Shown here: in pieces, positions 60,726 through 64,000 of the stretch
How the letters are laid out: every line of letters starts with the position of its first letter
Position numbering within the stretch: the first letter of the stretch is position 1
NCBI RefSeq assembly: GCF_050268245.1
Contig: NZ_JBNNGK010000018.1
Span: 14,011-78,010, forward strand
Source: JBNNGK01 sp050268245
GTDB taxonomy: Bacteria > Pseudomonadota > Gammaproteobacteria > Enterobacterales > Enterobacteriaceae
Length of the DNA stretch: 64,000 nt
Direction of reading: 5' to 3'
Translations under genes and position numbers: made by a program
Notes under the pieces: model-generated
Told to the model about the DNA's origin: nothing
What the model saw: the letters and a program-made list of their open reading frames with translations, nothing else
Databases searched by the model: none

Positions 60726-62141
60726 ATGGAGATTCGGGTAACTAATTTGGAGAGTCCAGAGGACAATCATAAAGCCCTAGCTTGGTTTACCGATTATTTA
60801 TCACGCCAGCATGAGCTTATTGGCCGCAGTGGTAACGTCTGCCCTTTTGTTAAACCAGCCTTGCAGGCAAAAACGCTAGTAATGGATGTCGCTAATTATC
60901 AGGAACAACATGGATTGGAGGACCTTTGCGGTCTGATGCGACAACAGATCGATCGTTTTACCAACCTTAATTGGGCAGAAGACAAAGCATCGATTGGAAC
61001 GTTGGTCACACTGATTACTAATATGCCCGAGCATCTAGGAGTATTATTGGATGAAGCTCAGCGCAGGACAAAAGAATATGCTGTGAAAAAAGGGCTGATG
61101 ATAGGACAGTTTCATCCCAACTGTCCGGAATCAGCTGTACATAATCCGGTATTTCCTGTTGCGCGTTCACCAGAAATGCTTTTTGCTATTCGACCAATGG
61201 CAATACACGACATTTTGTTTCTGCATCCTCACCCTAGAATGTTCGCTGAATACCAAAAACGCTTTGCTCACCGATATGACCATTCCGATAGTTCCGTGCC
61301 GAAACATTATGCCCATCTGTATAATCTTGCCCAACAGCGCGGAAGTGGGCGCGGGGAATATATTGATTATCAAAGCATTGATGTATTGCTTTCTTTGCAA
61401 CATCCTCATACAGACCATCCATCAGAGATGGTTTTCTACCTTACAGGCCAAGTCAAGGAGTTGATTTTTAAATTATTGTACGAACAAATCCGTACCGTTC
61501 GTCTTTCGCTTGTAACAGATAACATTAGCAATGCCATATGGGAGCTACGGCGTATCACTGCGAGTTTGAACGTTCTTTCCAAAATGTGGGATATTTTGGA
61601 TACCCTTGCTCCGACAGAGTTCAACGCTTTTCGCGAGCAGCTTAAAGGAGCCTCTGGCATTGATTCCTATATGTTCCGTATGGTTGAGTTTTCCCTAGGC
61701 CATAAGTCAGCCAAGTTGGCTGCACGTTATGTTGATATTCCCGGTGTGGCCGAAGAGGTCTATCGTACACTGAATGACACTAGTGTTTATGATGAAGCGC
61801 TAGCGTTGCTGTGTCGAAAAGGCTTGCTCTCCCCCGAGGCACTCCCCCACACAACAGCCGCTAACGCTGATGTGATTACAGCAGCATGGGCTGACATCTA
61901 TCGTACAAAGGGCCCTGCCGATGAGCTTTTTCTATTGGCAGAAGCCTTGATTGATGTTGCGGAAATGTTCGCACGATGGCGCGCATTACATCAATTAAGC
62001 GTTGAACGAATGATCGGCTCTAAAGCGGGAACCGGGGGTACCGATGGTATCGCTTGGCTACGTCGTTCTGCCGAGCACCGTTTTTTTCCTGAGTTATGGG
62101 CTGCAAGAACTCTGCTTTCTGCTGGCCCAGCACCTTTCTAA
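60726..62141 (+). CDS. DUF6875-like domain fused to tryptophan 2,3-dioxygenase-like heme domain
   Basis: 471 residues from ATG 60726 (gaggag site). Residues about 1-200 look like DUF6875, with G-R-S-G-N-V-C-P-F-V-K-P-A-L. Residues about 208-465 align with TDO: F237 (Xanthomonas Phe51), R303 (Arg117, substrate carboxylate), S310 (Ser124), heme ligand H422 (His240) and T436 (Thr254) in K-A-G-T-G-G-T. But the distal His55 is G241 and Tyr113 is F299. So it should bind heme and perhaps an indole amino acid, with changed chemistry. It is first in an operon with an aminotransferase and a broken amidase. Residue mapping was done from a remembered Xanthomonas sequence. Confidence 0.8.
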   Translation: MEIRVTNLESPEDNHKALAWFTDYLSRQHELIGRSGNVCPFVKPALQAKTLVMDVANYQEQHGLEDLCGLMRQQIDRFTNLNWAEDKASIGTLVTLITNMPEHLGVLLDEAQRRTKEYAVKKGLMIGQFHPNCPESAVHNPVFPVARSPEMLFAIRPMAIHDILFLHPHPRMFAEYQKRFAHRYDHSDSSVPKHYAHLYNLAQQRGSGRGEYIDYQSIDVLLSLQHPHTDHPSEMVFYLTGQVKELIFKLLYEQIRTVRLSLVTDNISNAIWELRRITASLNVLSKMWDILDTLAPTEFNAFREQLKGASGIDSYMFRMVEFSLGHKSAKLAARYVDIPGVAEEVYRTLNDTSVYDEALALLCRKGLLSPEALPHTTAANADVITAAWADIYRTKGPADELFLLAEALIDVAEMFARWRALHQLSVERMIGSKAGTGGTDGIAWLRRSAEHRFFPELWAARTLLSAGPAPF

Positions 62142-62185
62142 TCCGTTATCACAATCTTTAACATATTCCTATTCTGGAGAGGCTT

Positions 62186-63589
62186 ATGCCGTTCAACGAT
62201 CCTATAGCTCAACTTATTACAAAACGTTATCAGGAATCTGCTCCGCGCTCTTCGTCGGCTTTTGATACAGCTGCAGAATTCCTGCCTGGCGGCGATACCA
62301 GAACGATGACGACCTATACACCTTTCCCTATTTATTTCGAACAAGGGGCCGGGACACGTTTAAAAGATATTGACGGTATTTGGCGTGAGGATTTTCTAAC
62401 TAACTATGGTGCTCTGATACACGGGCATGATCATCCGGCATTGGTAGAGGCGGTACAACGTCAGGTTGCGCTGGGAACAGCACCTGGTGGCCCCAGCCCA
62501 TTACAGTATCAGCATGCCGAACTATTAAAGGGACTAATGCCGTCAATGGAGCGGGTACGCTATTGCAACTCCGGTACGGAGGCGACCATGTGGGCAATTC
62601 GCGCGGCTCGCGCCTATACCGGTCGAGAGATTTTGATAAAGATTGATGGCGGCTATCACGGTACACATGATTGGGCACACGTTAATGCATTTATTACCAC
62701 TGGTAATACCCGTCAGCAGATCATTTCAGAACTCCCCGCAGCACATCTTGCCCATGGTGTTCCAGAAGGTGTTTTAGCATCGGTAGTTGCCATACCGTAT
62801 AACGACAGCGCTGTGGCAACGCGCGTCATGCAAGCACTGCATGGCCGGGTTGCAGCTGTAATTGTGGAGCCCGTTCTCGGTGTTGGAGGGGGGGTACCAG
62901 CTGATCGAGATTACCTCGACACCTTACGTCAACTCTGCTCAGAACACCAAGCTGTGCTTATTTTTGATGAGTGCGCCAGTTTTCGTATTGGCCCTTGGCA
63001 GGTAAAACACCAAATTAAACCAGATTTAAGCACTTCCAGTAAGATCATAGGTGGTGGTTTACCAATCGGTGTTTTTGGTGGGCAGGCCGATATTATGTCG
63101 ATATTTGATCCCTCCACTCCCGATCCTGTTTATCACGCCAGCGCTTTCGGAGGGAACAGTCTCTCTCTGGCGGCTGGCATCGCGGCAATGCAGAATCTGG
63201 ACACAGATGGGTTCGCTTATCTTGATATGCTGGGGGAGCGGTTGCGAACTGGCCTCAATGCAGCCGCCGCTTCGGTTGGTGTAATTGGGCACACAAGTGG
63301 CGAAGGAGGAATGACGTATTTTCACTTTTCCGCCATCCCACCACGCAATGCTGTCGACACTGGCAGAATTCGTGCGGGCAAAGAAGAACTGCGTGCTCTG
63401 GTTCATTTGCAATTGCTGAATGAAGGCTTCGTCACCGCCCGCCATGGCCTGTTATGCCAACATCTCTCAACAACACCTGAGGCCGTTGACCATTTTATCC
63501 AAGCGTATGGCAATACTCTCGATATGCTGCATCCGTATATAACAAGGCTGCACCCTGAGCTATTGAGAGACAAGGGGATTCTGGCATGA
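62186..63589 (+). CDS. Class III PLP aminotransferase, glutamate-1-semialdehyde aminomutase-like
   Basis: 467 residues, with a ctggag site. Family landmarks: Y-C-N-S-G-T-E-A-T-M-W-A-I-R, D-G-G-Y-H-G-T-H-D-W, D261 in L-I-F-D-E-C, and the PLP lysine K286 in S-S-K-I-I-G-G-G-L-P-I-G. Closest to HemL-type enzymes used in natural-product pathways, not to housekeeping HemL, because of its extra N-terminal residues and D-E-C-A-S-F-R in place of D-E-V. It probably moves an amino group on a keto or aldehyde intermediate. Its stop overlaps the amidase start. Confidence 0.85.
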   Translation: MPFNDPIAQLITKRYQESAPRSSSAFDTAAEFLPGGDTRTMTTYTPFPIYFEQGAGTRLKDIDGIWREDFLTNYGALIHGHDHPALVEAVQRQVALGTAPGGPSPLQYQHAELLKGLMPSMERVRYCNSGTEATMWAIRAARAYTGREILIKIDGGYHGTHDWAHVNAFITTGNTRQQIISELPAAHLAHGVPEGVLASVVAIPYNDSAVATRVMQALHGRVAAVIVEPVLGVGGGVPADRDYLDTLRQLCSEHQAVLIFDECASFRIGPWQVKHQIKPDLSTSSKIIGGGLPIGVFGGQADIMSIFDPSTPDPVYHASAFGGNSLSLAAGIAAMQNLDTDGFAYLDMLGERLRTGLNAAAASVGVIGHTSGEGGMTYFHFSAIPPRNAVDTGRIRAGKEELRALVHLQLLNEGFVTARHGLLCQHLSTTPEAVDHFIQAYGNTLDMLHPYITRLHPELLRDKGILA

Positions 63590-63905
63590 GTTCGGAGGTT
63601 GCTTCATGGTCATTGCTGGCGGCAATAAAGGCATTGAAAGAAGGACGCTTAAGCGCCAAGGAATATCAGTGCGAGCTGACCGCTCATGAGCGGCAGCACG
63701 GTGATTTTAGTTGTTATATCACTCGCACGGAGGAACAGCACACCAAATCAACAGGCCTGTTGTCTGATATTCCTATAGCTGTAAAGGATAACATTGATGT
63801 CGCAGGCGTACCTACTACGGCGGCAACGCCCAAATTACGTGATCATGTGCCAATACGGAGTGCTGATGTCTGGCAGCGCCTTAGCGAGGCGGGAGCATGT
63901 TTATC
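63586..63905 (+). pseudogene. Amidase-signature enzyme, truncated by IS insertion
   Basis: About 106 residues of a normally 400-500-residue amidase remain. The first catalytic residue is there (Lys67 in I-P-I-A-V-K-D-N-I-D-V-A-G), then T-T-A-A-T-P-K-L-R; the cis-Ser and Ser of the triad are missing because the frame runs into an IS end at 63906 and stops there. The ATG overlaps the aminotransferase stop, so it was the third gene of the operon. It cannot be active unless the rest lies beyond the IS and is rejoined. Confidence 0.8.
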
Positions 63906-64000
63906 TGTAGTGGTCAACAAAAACTAGCCACGGTTTTAGAGTTTTTCCAGAACAATCTTTCTGATTCATTCGGCGTCAAACCACCATTATATTGATGGGG
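63906..64000 (-). mobile_element. IS3-family insertion sequence, end (partial)
   Basis: The element begins with tgtagtggtcaacaaaaact, a typical IS3-family terminal inverted repeat, and contains the end of the transposase on the minus strand. It continues past the window edge. It has landed inside the amidase gene. Confidence 0.82.
63914..64000 (-). CDS. IS3-family transposase OrfB, C-terminal end (partial)
   Basis: Read from the window edge on the minus strand: P-H-Q-Y-N-G-G-L-T-P-N-E-S-E-R, then F-W-K-N-S-K-T-V-A, ending at 63914. This P-H-x-Y-N-G-G-L-T-P stretch is the usual tail of IS3-family integrase-type transposases. Only about 28 residues are seen. Confidence 0.8.
   Translation of the reverse strand, partial: PHQYNGGLTPNESERLFWKNSKTVASFC

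Overview
The window looks like a chromosomal segment of a Serratia species or a very close relative in the Enterobacterales. The strongest pointer is a 251-residue meso-2,3-butanediol dehydrogenase that matches my memory of Serratia marcescens SlaC, including its C-terminal tail. Supporting pointers are enterobacterial-type PckA, Tsx, Hut, Puu, YddG and AmpR/AmpC, and paired RhlA-type biosurfactant enzymes. The species cannot be fixed from this window. No rRNA, tRNA or CRISPR array was recognised.

Layout. 0-3.4 kb: the end of an archaic (Csu-type) chaperone-usher pilus operon, then small genes including two tiny one-helix membrane proteins. 3.5-7 kb: a 2-hydroxycarboxylate transporter divergent from pckA. 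7.2-10.6 kb: a lipase-type toxin gene, its lipoprotein immunity candidate, and a decayed second copy of the toxin tail plus immunity gene. 11.1-15 kb: a sucrose operon (cscBA, cscR) with a CRP site and two identical palindromic operators. 15-20 kb: a histidine-catabolism half-cluster (hutD, hutF, hutC, hutI, hutG), with no hutU or hutH. 20-27 kb: a serine hydrolase, a periplasmic chorismate mutase, a CigR-like protein, a lipoprotein, tsx and yddG. 27-35 kb: the putrescine pathway (puuP, puuA, puuD, puuR, puuC, puuB), then slaC. 35-44 kb: a universal stress protein, a membrane-bound winged-helix regulator, a MerR/DUF2938 pair, and a TAXI-type TRAP transporter followed by a CitA/DcuS-type two-component system.

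44-48 kb holds a tandemly duplicated module: a conserved upstream element, a small amphipathic-protein gene and an rhlA homologue. The small gene is intact in the second copy and wrecked in the first. 48-54 kb carries small exported proteins, an XRE/DUF2975 pair, an XRE-cupin regulator facing azlCD, and ampR/ampC. 54-57.7 kb has SOS-controlled umuDC and a phage-type lysis cassette (two holins, GH19 endolysin, one spanin-like protein) with no phage structural genes.

The last 5.5 kb is AT-rich and looks acquired. A membrane-anchored cytochrome P450 is divergent from an operon of three genes: a DUF6875-like/tryptophan-2,3-dioxygenase-like fusion, a glutamate-1-semialdehyde-type aminotransferase, and an amidase cut by an IS3-family element that runs off the window. 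This is the best candidate for an undescribed system, probably a small-molecule pathway with two heme enzymes. The duplicated rhlA module and the orphan lysis cassette come next.
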